Shown here piece by piece: positions 47,450 through 58,959 of a stretch of DNA of 64,000 nucleotides (the stretch's first letter is position 1; every line of letters starts with the position of its first letter). Made by a program: the position numbers and the translations under genes. This stretch comes from Tricholoma matsutake. Its lineage: Eukaryota; Basidiomycota; Agaricomycetes; Agaricales; Tricholomataceae. The DNA lies in contig AP026549.1 of the NCBI GenBank assembly GCA_026075535.2, positions 248,001 through 312,000 on the forward strand, in the 5' to 3' direction. Under the pieces are notes generated by a model that saw only the letters and a program-made list of their open reading frames with translations, was not told where the DNA came from and did no database searches.

Positions 47450-49130
47450 AACCCCTTTCCTATGACCTCAATTTCTTTTAGTGTACAATACAAGTCGTGA
47501 TATCGCACTATAGCGTGGTTGTGCAAACTCCAAAAGGGTTTTTCGGCCATGATGATTTACTGAGCCTTTCCTTCATTCCTTTTTTTGGGTTCTTCTTTCT
47601 TTTCCTTCTTACTTTTCATATTGTTCCTTTCGAGACTCACAAAAAATCTAAGTTATAAAACAGAAAGAATGACACAATCTACTACTCTTCCAAAATCTCT
47701 TCCACCACTTCTATTTGCCTGCACACAACTTCCATCTCAACCTTAAACTCTGCCAACCTCATCACCAGATATTGACGACAAGTCATGATCTCCTCATCGA
47801 CATCCTCACCCTCTTCGAAACTATGCGATGCTTTTGCTTTTGCCTTTCCCTTTCCCTTTGATGACCTCTTTTTCTCCTTTGATGGTTTTGAAGGGCCTGT
47901 GACCAGTTTGATGTCGGCGATGGGACCCACGATGTGAATTCAAGGTACCTTTGATCTGAACATAGGTTAGAATACACTATGAGATTATATCGAATGAATT
48001 TCGTACCTGGTTTTGGGTGTGAATCCAGTTTTGCAACCCCAAACCGTCTTGCTTCACCTTTGCGAAGTCCCCGCCTCGAGAACCCTTCCCAGTAGCAACC
48101 CTGCACTGCCTGAGTGCACTTCGTGCACTTTGGGGCTCCCTCCTTGACAACGCACGATGGCTGGGATATCATTCTAGCACATTGATCGCACTACAACATT
48201 GATTAGCACTCCAAAAACCCTTCGAAAACAAAGCAAAAACTCACTGGGCCTTCAAAGTCGAGAAGTCCGCCCTCAGTGAACCTCCTCCACTTGCTCTCTA
48301 CCCCGTCCTCAATGATCTCATCCTCATCATCCTTGCCTCCCTCAATCTCCACTACCTTATGCTTCCCAATCCTGATTATCAGCAATCCTCCAAAATATTC
48401 TTCCTCATCCTCCTCTCCAGCCTCTAGCCTCTCGATCACTTGTGCCTCCACTGTGAGCTCTGCATTTCGTCATTGCAGTTCTTCCTTTGACAAAGTTTTA
48501 GCACAAAACTCAGCAAGAGCTGCGTTTTGAGTGTCTACTAATGCCCCCCTCCAAGCCTCAATCTTCACCTTCTTTGCATCTTCCTCTGCCCTGCGAGCCT
48601 CCTCCTCCTCCCAAACCTGTCTCGCTTCCTCTTCCCTTCGCTCTCACTCTACCTGCTCACTCAGATCTGCAAATAAAAAGTCTCCCCCATGAAAGCCATT
48701 CATGTTGAGCCATCAGTTTGAAAAGCTCAAAAACCTCATCGACGACCTGTTGCATGGTCGAGTCGCGTTCCTTGCCCAAATTGTCTGCCAATTTTGTCGT
48801 ATTCTGCCTGAACATATCGCATTAGCATCCAAATATCAAATGGGAATCAGAAACTTACCATCTTCTCACAAAAACCTTTCCCCCACACTTTGAAGTCGAG
48901 GTCTTCAGCGACACCATGATCGGGCATTGATTTGGCGTATTTGAGGATTTCAGTGTTGAGTTCGGCGAGAAGAGACATGATGAAAAATAGTGTCGAAGGT
49001 TTGGAGAGGTGACGAAGAAGAACGAGAGGTTTTTCGAGTTTTGTTTACAATTCCAACACAATCACGCATTTCGCATGTGACTCTGATTGGCTGACTGGGA
49101 CAGTCAGGATTTCAGTAAGGGGGAGGATGA
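47450..49130 (+). mobile_element. 3' end of second gypsy copy
   Basis: From 47,455 the sequence repeats the post-integrase segment of the first element (ACCTCAATTTCTTTTAGTGT and on, matching 3,408-3,560). The antisense gene follows, then the block at 49,098-49,130 with the polypurine tract AGTAAGGGGGAGG. Gag and pol are missing, cut at the border with the inverted arm. Confidence 0.75.
47682..48978 (-). CDS. Antisense coiled-coil/Cys-cluster gene, second copy
   Basis: Same plan as 3643-4966: start at 48978, an FEVWGKGF-type segment at about 48,870, Glu/Lys-rich coiled coil (48,200-48,700), a Cys cluster (CVVKEGAPKC-TKC-AVQGCYW near 48,120), a Lys-rich tail (KEKKRSSKGKGKAKAK), and a final EMEVVCRQIEVVEEI stretch. 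The two copies have diverged in the linker but keep the Cys pattern and both ends, which suggests past selection. One or two stops in the central part make current function doubtful. Confidence 0.5.
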
Positions 49131-49740
49131 TAGGTCCACTGTGCACTCTAAACTCTGGGACCGTCTCCAGAGGCATCGACACATCAAAATGCATGCTCCC
49201 AACCCCTATGAACCCTGCAACACTGCTCCAAAACTATCTTGCATGACTTTGAATGACTTTGAATGATATTGCAGCACTTCAAATGCCTTTGGCTGCCATA
49301 CACCAATCGCACCACCCTTTGGATATACCCAGCACGCCTTGTAAGTGTTAGTGCATCACATATCGAGCACCACCAGACACGAGGAGATACAATGATGGGA
49401 TTTTAAAATGCGATTGTGGTGCTTTGACACCTTGATGATATATTAGATCAATGGGGACAGGTACAAGTGATAAATCATGTCTCTAGATGTTTCCCTCCTT
49501 ATTGTCTTTCATTGATTCTATGATTTGCAAAGATTCTCCATTGTTTTATATCTTGCCTCATGTATTCCTCATGTTTTATTTCCTTATTAGTATCACTTCT
49601 CCCAAACATATATAGCCTTGTACTAGCTACTTAGAAGAGGAGAATACATCATCCTCTCACACCAATTGTCTGATTTAAGAGCTATTCTCTTGAGTCCAAG
49701 CATCTCTACTTAGTCTCGAAATTCAGTGTTTTATGCCAAA
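49131..49740 (+). repeat. Gypsy LTR, forward copy
   Basis: It begins TGATAGGTCCAC directly after the polypurine tract, as a 3' LTR should. It has a TATA-like CATATATAGCCTTG near 49,606 and matches the inverted copy at 5,470-6,084. The end is uncertain; similarity fades after GTTTTATGCC (about 49,737). The stretch to 50,069 has CTCGAAA/CATTGCAA short repeats and no gene. Confidence 0.65.
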
Positions 49741-50069
49741 TTTCCTCAAAATTCCTCAAAATTCCTTGCATTACACTATTTTCGCTCTCGCTTCCCTCGA
49801 TTAGCCTTTTCTTTAGTTCTACTACTTGTCTAGTGCCCCGATATTGTGTCCAAACATATCTGCACACTCGAAATTCCTCGAGACTTCTTCAAGAAATATT
49901 GCAACATCTTGAAAAGCATCATGACATCTCGCAAATCATTGCAACGTCTCACAAATCATTGCAACCCCTTGAAAATCATTGCAAGTCCTCGAAATACATT
50001 CTTTTAACCTCAAACTGCTTCGACAAGCAGTTGTTTTATGACTATTTGACAGTTGGTCTGACAGGTGAA

Positions 50070-50745
50070 GCACAGCGTGGTCATACGAGGAAGAACCCTG
50101 GTAACATGGCTGAAGCAATGAAACCTTTATACCTGCCAAGGCGGTCCAACTGTGCCAAAATCCCATTCCCCAATCCTCAATGCAAGGTTCAGGAGCATCC
50201 AGTCATCTGCCATGAAGCACAAGGGCATTCATGGAAACCCAAGCCACACATCCTGTTTCCAGGGTGGGTTACCAATAAAAATGATTGATTGCCATGTAAA
50301 ACATGTAGAGGTACACTAAGTAAATATACAAATGTAGGGAGGAACAACCAGAGAGGGGGGAACAACCAGAGAAGGGGTAACAACCAGAGAAGGGGGAACA
50401 CCCAGAGAGGGGGAAACAACTACAGAGGGTGGAAACACTAGAGAGGGGGAACAACTAGAGAGGTGGGAACAACAAGAGAGGGGGGAACAACAAGAGAGGG
50501 GGGACCAACTAGAGTTGGTGGAACCACCAGAGAGGGGGACACAACTAGAGAGGGGGAGCAACTAGAGAGGGTGGAGCAACCAGAGCAACTAGAGAGGGGG
50601 GAACAACTAGAGAGGGGGAACAACTAGAGAGGTGGGAACAACAAGAGAGGGGAAACACCTAGAGAGGATGGAACAACCAGAGAAGGTGGAACAACCAGAG
50701 AAGGTGGAACAACCAGAGAAGGTGGAACAACCAGAGAGGGGAACA
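50070..50745 (+). repeat. Left long inverted repeat with minisatellite
   Basis: 50070-50334 is the reverse complement of about 57,600-57,859 (starts GCACAGCGTGGTCATACG). Then come some 25 copies of a 15-16 bp unit (GAACAACTAGAGAGGGG) to 50,745. An open frame from 50106 (MAEAMKPLYLPRRSNCAK, then CKVQEHPVICHEAQGHSW) is kept in both arms with few amino-acid changes, and could be a small gene or a first exon. Confidence 0.8.
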
Positions 50746-53086
50746 CCTCCTCCTGCCCCTGCCCCTGCTCCTGCCCTTGCTCCTGCCCCTGCTCCTGCTA
50801 GAGCCTCAGTGAATCTTCTGCTAGTGTCTGATGCCCATGTTCTCATTCCTGTCCAGAGTTCTACAACTGTTCATGCAAGTTTGGCTGAGGCTCTTGGGCA
50901 AACTTTTGCTATGAATGCCAGTATAAATAAAAAAGCAGGGTATAATAACACAGTCCATGTAAGCCTTGGTGACTTTTCCTCTCTTTTATCTCTCACTTTA
51001 TTTTTACTGACCCTACAGATTGCATCACCTCCTGTAATTCACAGGGAAAAAATGACACATGTAAGCCATTTACTCATTTCTCATGTTTCAATCCTCATTT
51101 TGATGGCTACTCATCTGCTTTTCTGAAAAGATTGCAGTCCCCCCTCCTCCATACAAAACTCGAGGTTTGGCTACCTTGCCAGAATTTGCTGTAAGTTGCT
51201 AAAACTAGTTAATTTTGCCTTTTGGGTTTAAGGTTAATTTTTCATCAGACACAGAGAGAACCTGTAGTGGAGGAGGATGAAAGTAGCGATGAGGACCCTC
51301 TTATCAATAAATTTGGCAAGGTATGCATCTCATACATTTTTTTACATTGCCCAGAATTGATATAAATTTTATCTTTTTAGCGAGCACTGCAAAATAAGGA
51401 GGATGCTTCTCAATTGAAGAAACATAAGGACAATGGGCGGATCCGAAAACCAATCACTACAAAGGTTACTAAAGTAAGTACTAACTCAATTCATCATTTT
51501 CACCTGGTAAATCATATATTCTAGCCTGCACCTCCCAAAATTCGTCGCCTAACCAAGTCCCATGCTCCTGAGGGAACCTCTGCTGGTGAGGGTCCTTTTG
51601 CAATGCCACCATCCACATCCCGTGTAAGTGACAATGAAAATTTGTTTTACTTGCATATGGCCTTACCATTTTCATTATAGGTTCGGGCATCAGAGAACAA
51701 GATGATTCGGCGTATGCAGCATGTAAGTTCTTTATTCTAATGCATCTTTGCTCATGTAATTAATTTTTATCAGCTTGATGAGCTAGGCATCCGAGGGTTT
51801 GAGCTTCCAGCTGGGTCAATCGCCTTGCAGGCCAATGCTAAAAACCGGGTGGAGGAATCTTATGATGCCCGGGTTTCACTACTCTACACAAAGATTCATC
51901 AGGACAACAAGTATTCCGTCTTTCTCAGGCATCAGCCCTCTGAACCCTGGTATGGGAAATATTCAAATGACTTCTTGCGGGGTAAGGACAAGGGTGTTTG
52001 TTCAAGTTGTGAGTGGCTCATTGCATTGTATAATTCATTTTTTTTATTTCTTTATTTATTATCAACTTTGGCTCAATTGCTTTCATAGGCAAGAATGGCT
52101 TCAGCATTCATGATGTGACCCTGGCCAACTTTTCTCTCCTCTGCATTGTAAATGGCAGCTTGGAAGCACTTTCAAACCTTAATACATTGAAACTTTCCTA
52201 CAGAGCTGATGTGCGCCATCTCCACTGCCTACCCTGTACAGTTGTACCTGGCATAGTCAAGTATGCTGGTAACAACAGCATTTTCAATCACTCTGTCTAC
52301 TTTCATCCTAACATCTGTACTGATGGTTGGAAAGAAGTCAAAAATTGGCATTACAAGATTTGGCAGTTTTCCCCTGGCATCCCTCCTCTGCCAGGCCAGC
52401 CCAAGTTCTGGCAACATGGTGTCCAAGGCTCAGAAGTCTCTCTTTCGCCTCCACAATTTTTTGATGCCTGGATCTTATCTGTAAGCAAAGGTAAAACTTT
52501 GACTTTGGATCCTGCTGGAGCCACTTCTGGTCCATCTAATCATGCTTTGCATGTTTCTCCATCACCTGTTACATCCCTGTCATCTCTCAGTCCATCACCA
52601 TCACCTCCTCCTCGTAACTCACCTCTCCCTGGTTTTCCTGCTTCTTCCAACACTGTGGATGCTAGTCATATGGCACCCAATACATCCAGCCTGCCAGGCT
52701 CCTTTCATGGCAGTTTGGGTGACACCACAAGTCTGTTGATCAAGGAGATGTTAGAAACAGGTGGACCAGCTTTGCTTCAGGATTCAGAGCGTGCATATGC
52801 TATGATGGATGTTGATGGGTTTGAATTGGTGGACGGTGGGGGCCTCCTTCAGCCATGTTCTCCATCACTTGACCCAACATTCGTCAGTGCCATGCCACAG
52901 GTCACACAGCTCCTGGCATCTCCTCCTGACTCACCTGCTCTGCCTGCCTCTGTGGGGAATCAAGATGTAACCATAACAGATGATGAGAAGCAATTATGGA
53001 CTGGCATGGGCCCATTGTCACTAGAGGATTTGGTGAATCTTGATGGGTTAAATGAGGCAGATATTCTGGTTACTAAAATACTTTGA
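50746..53086 (+). CDS. Gene I: ten-exon unrecognised protein
   Basis: From the end of the minisatellite a Pro/Ala repeat runs into coding sequence. Eight small exons follow (51,020-51,721), then a larger one from 51,774 and the main exon from 52,090, ending TGA at 53086. Nearly all introns are phase 0, 50-70 bp, with GTAAG donors; the last is phase 1 (donor about 52,010, acceptor 52,089). Residues are basic early (LKKHKDNGRIRKP), then folded-looking (LDELGIRGFELPAG, WYGKYSNDFLRG, HDVTLANFSLL, FHPNICTDGWKEVKNW), and the tail is Ser/Pro-rich and acidic. No catalytic motif recognised. No stops in frame, so it may be live. The true start is uncertain: it may lie in the repeat, or at 50106 via splicing. 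Confidence 0.65.
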
Positions 53087-53599
53087 ATGCTTCCAGTTTT
53101 TGCATATATGAGTCCCTATACCTTTCTCTGTCCCCCACCCCCCTCCTTACACATCAATAAATTTTATTTCATATTGTATAATAAATATTAATCCCTAACT
53201 TTGGCCACTGTTTTTTTCAGAGTTGAGGTGCATCTGCAAAACATAAGTATGTTTGTATGTGAGTGCCTCACCTACTTAATGGAGCTTGCCTTATCCCAGG
53301 CTTTCACTCACTTATCTGAGTATATAGTTTATTTGCCCAAGCACATTCATAAGAAAATGAAATCCTGGAGGCTGACTCATCATATTGACACCAGGGTTAT
53401 TCCTTATATATATACACTTACAGACCTTTTTCCTTACTTCCTTTTTCCCACTTTCACTCTTGTTCCAGTGACTCCCATGTATTCCTTACTGCTGATTTCC
53501 TATATATTCTGATCCTACTTCTGTCTCAGCCCCTTTTTGAGTGTTGCTCATCTCTAGCCAAGGTAAGCTTCCACTTTTTTTGAAGTACCAATCAAAAAC

Positions 53600-54310
53600 T
53601 ACTAGTTGCAAAAAGACCAACAACTGAACCGGACTGCAACCGGTTCTACATGGACCATGGTTGTGGTCCTAGCTGGTTCAAAAGTGGTCCAGTTGTCAGT
53701 CCATCTCATTTGTAGAGTAGTAGTTGAACCACAAAAGACTGGTCTAAACCGGTCTACAACCGGACCATCAGTCTATCCAAAATGCTTCAAGAAAAGGCAG
53801 AGCACCTCAGATCGCCTATGTATTTTGTATGGATTATCACGGGAAATACCCACGATGACATACCCTGCATGTCATGTCAACATGAGGCACAGGGGGCTCA
53901 TATCTAATAATTTGTTGAAAAGATATGAAATTTGTAGTCATAGGGTACATGTTTGGTGCAAAAGACTGGTCTCGACTGGGGGTATGTCCAGTCTCAACCA
54001 GTTATAGACTGGTTAGGGTAAGGACTGAGGACTGGTCTAGACCAGTTAATGGACCGAGACCAGACTGCTGATAACCAGTCCTTGGTGGTCTGGTCCTGGT
54101 CTTTGTTGCCTTGCACAGTAGACAGACCAGTTACAGTCCCAGTCTTGTCGAAAAAGGCAAAAAGACTGGACTCGACTGGACCTTCAAACTCTAGAAACTA
54201 CACCCTGCCAACTGTCACACAGCTGCTAGCTGTTCTGCTCTTTTTTTGGTCAAACTGTCTTGAAATAGCAGGGGACACAGGTTCAACACCTGTCTTGGAC
54301 TCTTGGCTTG
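53600..54310. repeat. Repeat rich in GACTGGTC/ACCGGTC words
   Basis: Short palindromic words (AAACCGGTCT, GACTGGTCTAGACCAGT) recur in both orientations, like 300-485. Probable non-autonomous element copies; limits not resolved. 53,090-53,600 shows no convincing gene, though TTTGTATGTGAGTGCCTCACC at about 53,251 recurs inverted near 56,885. Confidence 0.45.
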
Positions 54311-54394
54311 GACTTTGGCTCTGGCTCTTTCTGGACTAGTCTATTGTTAGTTGCACTACAATTCCATAGTGCTTGCAAGAGCACAGCTAGGAAT

Positions 54395-56776
54395 ATGCCC
54401 AGCTTATCTTCAGATCCACTTCTTGCTACTGCAAAGAAGGCTAGGACACTTGCAGCCCAATCAAAGCGGCATGCTAAACAGTGTGAAGTACCAATACCTG
54501 GTATGTGTGCTCACTATTTCCTCTGATTGTTGAAATCATTCATACAATATCCTTAGGTCCCTCTCCTGTTGCACTGAATGTCACACCAGATTCAGCTTTG
54601 AATTATCCTTCTCCAGTTTGTATGTTAAGCATGATCATAATGTTATGAATAAAACTGATGAGCATTTAGATCTCAACCATGCTCCACCTGCTGGGGAGGC
54701 TGGACCATCAAGGTTTCAGTTAACACCAGCATCTGATCCACAGACACTATCACAAATCATGAATGACTTCCATATATCTGTTCCTCCTGGTCTGTCTTCC
54801 CCCCCACCTGCCCATATCTCATCTGTCAGTACTGAAGTTTTTCCTTTCCCATGTACTCGAGGTGGTGGTCATTAGTATTTTGTGCAGTTCCAACATCCAA
54901 ATTCCTTACTGACTATGTTCTTTGCAGTTGCATATACACCTAAAAGGACTGGCCATCATTGTTATGCTGAACGTACACCGCTTGCCAAAAGAACTTGCAT
55001 CACAATTTGGGCTACTCCTCCATCTGTTCATATACAACAATTACTTTCTCTGGATGTGAACATACAAAATCTATCGGATGATGATGAAATGCTCGAATGT
55101 CTTCCTAGATGATTGTTTCCAAATGCCCAAGTCTGATCTACTCCTGTTCATGGTACATCCTCCAATGATGTTTTTGGTCCTACTCCTTTTCCATTGCCTC
55201 CTTCCCCTGAACCCCAGCCATTTCCTATCCCTAATCTTGACAACCACATACCTGCTCAGATTGTGTCAGGTGCTTGATACAGTACTAGAGATCATTGTGG
55301 TGCTAGGGGAAGGGCTGTTTATTTTTTAAATCCTCACCTGTTATGGTGCACAAAAGCAGGTCACTGGGTGCCTTCACATATATTCGGTCTACAAATGCAA
55401 TGTGCACATTGTAGAGAAATGTGCAGTGCAGCTGCTCAATGGCGGTGAGCAGAAGCAGCAGTTGCACAAAGTCTAGCAGATCTCAACACAAACTTACCAC
55501 CAAATCCTTCACCTGTTCCTAATGTTCATCAAAATCCTGCACCTGCTTCTCAACCTGGAGTCCAGCTACAGCCTGATCCTGCTCCTAACAATGATCTACC
55601 CAATCATGATCCTCTTACTGATTTGGCAGTATCAGCTGAGGAGAGGGCACTATTGGCCACAGCCCAGCAGAAGATTATGGACATAAAGATGGAGCAGTGT
55701 AATCAGTGCCATGACAAGTGGTTTGATCTCAATGTTCAGGATGGAGCCTGTGCTAAGTGCAGGAAGGATGACAAGTACAAACCATCAAACAATATGTTTC
55801 CTGGAATACCTCCACCTGATCTTCCTGAGCTTTCTCACATGGAAGAAATGCTCATTTCTCCTGTGCATGCATTGGTTCAGCTATGGCAATTCCATGGTGT
55901 CCAATTCAAGTATACTGGGCATATACATAACTTTCCTCAAGGAACATTGGTTTTACATCACAAACTTCCCTTGCTTCCCAAACACTGTGATATAATCATT
56001 ATGCACCATGCTGGGGTGGAGCAGCAAACAGATCTTGCTGTTTATGAGGATTTTCATGTAGGTCACCAAAATATTGAGGCATGGTTCACTATCTAGAAGT
56101 TTCACATCCTACTTTTTGCAACAGAATGGTCAGAGTGGACTATAAACTTCTCAATCAGCTTCCTTTGGATGGTACTGTGCATCATCAATCGCAAACTATT
56201 GAACACCAAGAGTTGGATGATTTTGCAGCTCAGGAAACTGGCCCTCCAGAAGCTGAGACAGGAGATGATCAACATACAGATCATCAAGACCCTGTCTTTA
56301 CACAAGGATTTGTACCCAATGTGCATACACAAGAGACAGAAATGCAGCAACTACACAATGCTACTTTCAGCAATGACCAGCCTACTATTCTGACAACGCC
56401 TGAAACACGTGAAACTCTAATCAATGAGTATACAGGTTGTGCCATCACAATAGATGCCTTTCCTACTCTTTTTTGTACTGGTGAAGCAGATATCACAGAG
56501 ACAAGAAATATTGAGGTTTTGATGGAGGAATGGGCAACACATCTCATACACCTTGAAGGCAGCCACATTGTACAACATCCACAGTTTCAATATTGGGGAC
56601 TGAACACTGCTATGCAAAAGGCAGCCAAAAAAGCAACATTGTGGTACTTGACTACTCACAAACAGGATCACCAGCTGACCATTGAGGATATACATGAGAT
56701 GCTTGACTCTGATAAGTCATATGTTGTCAATGTCTGGCCACATTACCATCCAGATCCAGAGCAAGAGGAGACTTAG
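54395..56776 (+). pseudogene. Gene J: Helitron replicase N-terminal fragment (DUF6570 type)
   Basis: The first exons start at 54395 (MPSLSSDPLLATAKKAR), with introns near 54,500-54,556, 54,620-54,671 and 54,861-54,927. The main part has zinc-type pairs (CAHCREMC; CNQCHDKWFDL and CAKCRKDDK), NNMFPGIPPPDLPELSHMEE, GHIHNFPQ, LPLLPKHCDI, then FPTLFCTGEADI, EWATHLIHLEG and HPQFQYWGLNTAM. That order is the DUF6570 and early Helitron_like_N part of Helitron Rep proteins. It ends at 56776 before the HUH nickase and helicase parts, so it cannot transpose alone. In-frame TGAs lie near 55,110, 55,134, 55,274 and 55,447, and there is one frame change near 56,070-56,095. Confidence 0.75.
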
Positions 56777-56908
56777 AACAATTTTGTATGTGAGTGCACC
56801 TGAAGCATTAGGATTCATATATATGTACTTTAATAAGAGACTGGGATAAAGCAAGCTCCCCATTCCATAGGTGAGGCACTCACATACAAAATTGTTCTAT
56901 AAGTCAAC
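56772..56908. repeat. Hairpin closing the Helitron fragment
   Basis: GAACAATTTTGTATGTGAGTG at 56,777 pairs with its complement near 56,880-56,900 around an about 80-bp loop. It starts at the stop codon of gene J and may mark an element end or a fold-back repeat. Confidence 0.65.
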
Positions 56909-57164
56909 ATTCTGAGAGGGGTGAGAAAGTGGATGATGGGGGGAAAGTTGGGGGAATGAATGAATTTGTTGAAATATGTGCCCAAATTGTTGGGTGTTGC
57001 CTAGCGACACCCATCAGATGTCCATCAAAATTCATCCAAATCATTCACATGTCAAGCTGAGTTAGAATACTTTACTGATATCAATCCAATCCTTTTCATC
57101 TTTTCCCATTCTTTCTTTCTTTCCCCCCCCCATCTCGTTGTCTGGGTTCTTCCCCCATCTCTAG

Positions 57165-57859
57165 TTGCTCCCCTCTCTAGTTGTTCCCCCTCTGTGGCTG
57201 TTCCCTCTCTGTGGTTGTCCTCCCCTCTCTAGTTGTTCCCCCTTCTCTGGTTGTTCCCCGTTCTCTGGTTGTTCTCCCCTCTCTAGTTGCTCTGCCCCCT
57301 CTGGTTGTGCCCCCCTCTCTAGTTGCCCTGGTTGTTTCTCCATCTCTAGTTGTTCCCCCTCTCTGGTTGTTCCCCCCTCTCTAGTGGTTCCCCCCTCTCT
57401 AGTTGTGTCCCCCTCTCTAGTTGTTCCCCCTTCTCTAGTTGTTCCCCCCTCTCTAGTTGTTCCCCCTTCTCTGATTGTTCCCCCCTCTCTGGGTGTTCCC
57501 CCCTCTCTAGTTGTTCCCCCTCTCTAGTTGTTCCCCCTTCTCTGGTTGTTACCCCTTCTCTGGTTGTTCCCTCCTCTCTGGTTGTTCCTCCCTACATTTG
57601 TATATTTACTTAGTGTACCTCTACATGTTTTACATGGCAATCAATCATTTTTATTGGTAACCCACCCCGGAAACGGGATGTGTGGCTTGGGTTTCCATGA
57701 ATGCCCTCGTGCTTCATGGCAGATGACTGGATGCTCCTGAACCTTGCATTGAGGATTGGGGAATGGGATTTTGGCACAGTTGGACCGCCTCGGCAGGTAT
57801 AGAGGTTTCATTGCTTCAGCCATGTTACCAGGGTTCTTCCTCGTATGACCCCGCTGTGC
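57165..57859 (-). repeat. Right long inverted repeat with minisatellite
   Basis: Minisatellite 57,165-57,595 (CTCTCTAGTTGTTCCCCC units) and arm 57,600-57,859, complementary to the left arm. The conserved small frame is read on the minus strand (57,800 down to 57,641). The flanks outside the arms (left AGGTGAA, right CTTAACAC) show no target duplication. 57,860-58,130 holds no gene. Confidence 0.8.
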
Positions 57860-58132
57860 CTTAACACCTTCCTCAATTTTTGATTGCTTGGGGAGTGGAC
57901 TATTCAACAGTCTGTCATGTTATGTCCTTGGGTTACATGTTTCTCACCCCACCCACCCTGTATGTTGGTGCTGGCCCTGTCCAGCCTATCTATGTAATTA
58001 TTATTCTTTGAATGAATAATTTCTCTAGCTTGTCTATGTAATGTTAATAAGTTGTTGAGGTGCTGTCTTCTAGTAATAGGTATATTGGCCATGTCAGTTT
58101 TCACCATTCTGTGCAGGAAAATGTGTGACTGT

Positions 58133-58530
58133 GGGGGGGAGAGTTGCAGATCATGATATAATATCAGTCATTACTTAGAATGAACAGGAAACTATTAACA
58201 CTGTATTTGGGTTAATATACAAAGCCCATTATTAATTCTACTTATCCATTAAATTCTTTCTTGTCTGTAGTCCAATACCAAATAACCAATTCTCATCCAT
58301 TGTAAAATAAATGGGGCTTGTAGACATGTTACTTTGGGGGGGGGGAGAGTTGCAGATCATGATATAATATCAGTCATTACTTAGAATGAACAGGAAACTA
58401 TTAACACTGTAATTGGGTTGATATACCAAGCTCATTATTAATTCTACTTATCCATTAAATTCTTTCTTGTATGTAATCCAACACCAAATAACCAATTCCC
58501 ATCCATTTTAAAATAAATGGGCCTTGTCCT
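58133..58530. repeat. Tandem duplication of an about 200-bp unit
   Basis: 58,133-58,325 and 58,335-58,530 are two copies, each beginning with a G run and GAGAGTTGCAGATCATGATA. Confidence 0.85.
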
Positions 58531-58810
58531 CCTTTGTCAGCCACTTTGTTATCTCATCAAGAGACATGTTACTTTTGAGTCCTGAGAAAACAGAGCAGGC
58601 TTTTGCCCAGATATCCTCTGTATTGATGATGTACAATATCAATAAAGGTGTCAAGTCATCAAAGGCACAAAACAACTTGACACCTGGTTTGAAAACTGGA
58701 TGAGTGATAGGAATGAATTCATTCTGTGGAAGACCACATTTCCAGCAGTATTGGTATTTTTCAAACTGGAACTGTTCTTTCAGCTGAATCCAGCCAATGG
58801 CATGGTGCAC
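58508..58810 (-). pseudogene. Zinc-finger tail fragment, unrecognised
   Basis: A short frame with HHAIGWIQLKEQF, YCWKCGLPQNEF and CAFDDLTPLLILYII. The CWKCGLP...H...C pattern resembles the Cys/His tail found at the end of some helicase-like mushroom proteins; this is a weak guess. It is an isolated fragment overlapping the tandem duplication. Confidence 0.35.
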
Positions 58811-58959
58811 AAACAGATCCTGTTTTGACTTGCTATGGATGAACTATTGATGACCTGGGGTGTTTGGTTGCCATTTATTTTTCCACATCCAACATATAAT
58901 GCAGTATCCAGATTATGTTCCATGAAGGATTCCCCTGATGACAGCTCTGCCACCTTTAC

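Noticed and set aside
1040..56776. Nuclear reassignment of TGA to Arg or Trp
   Set aside because: Apparently intact gene I ends at TGA (53086) and gag also ends at TGA, and the same genome uses TAG and TAA elsewhere. Decay of CGA codons explains the pattern more simply.
57165..57613. Ser/Pro/Leu/Val-rich frames in the right minisatellite (and 50,189-50,846 on the minus strand)
   Set aside because: They are translations of the 15-16 bp repeat in several phases, with no unique sequence.
50070..57859. Calling the inverted-repeat unit a KDZ, CACTA or hAT element
   Set aside because: No transposase motif inside, no target duplication at the arm ends, and the ends match none of these families convincingly.
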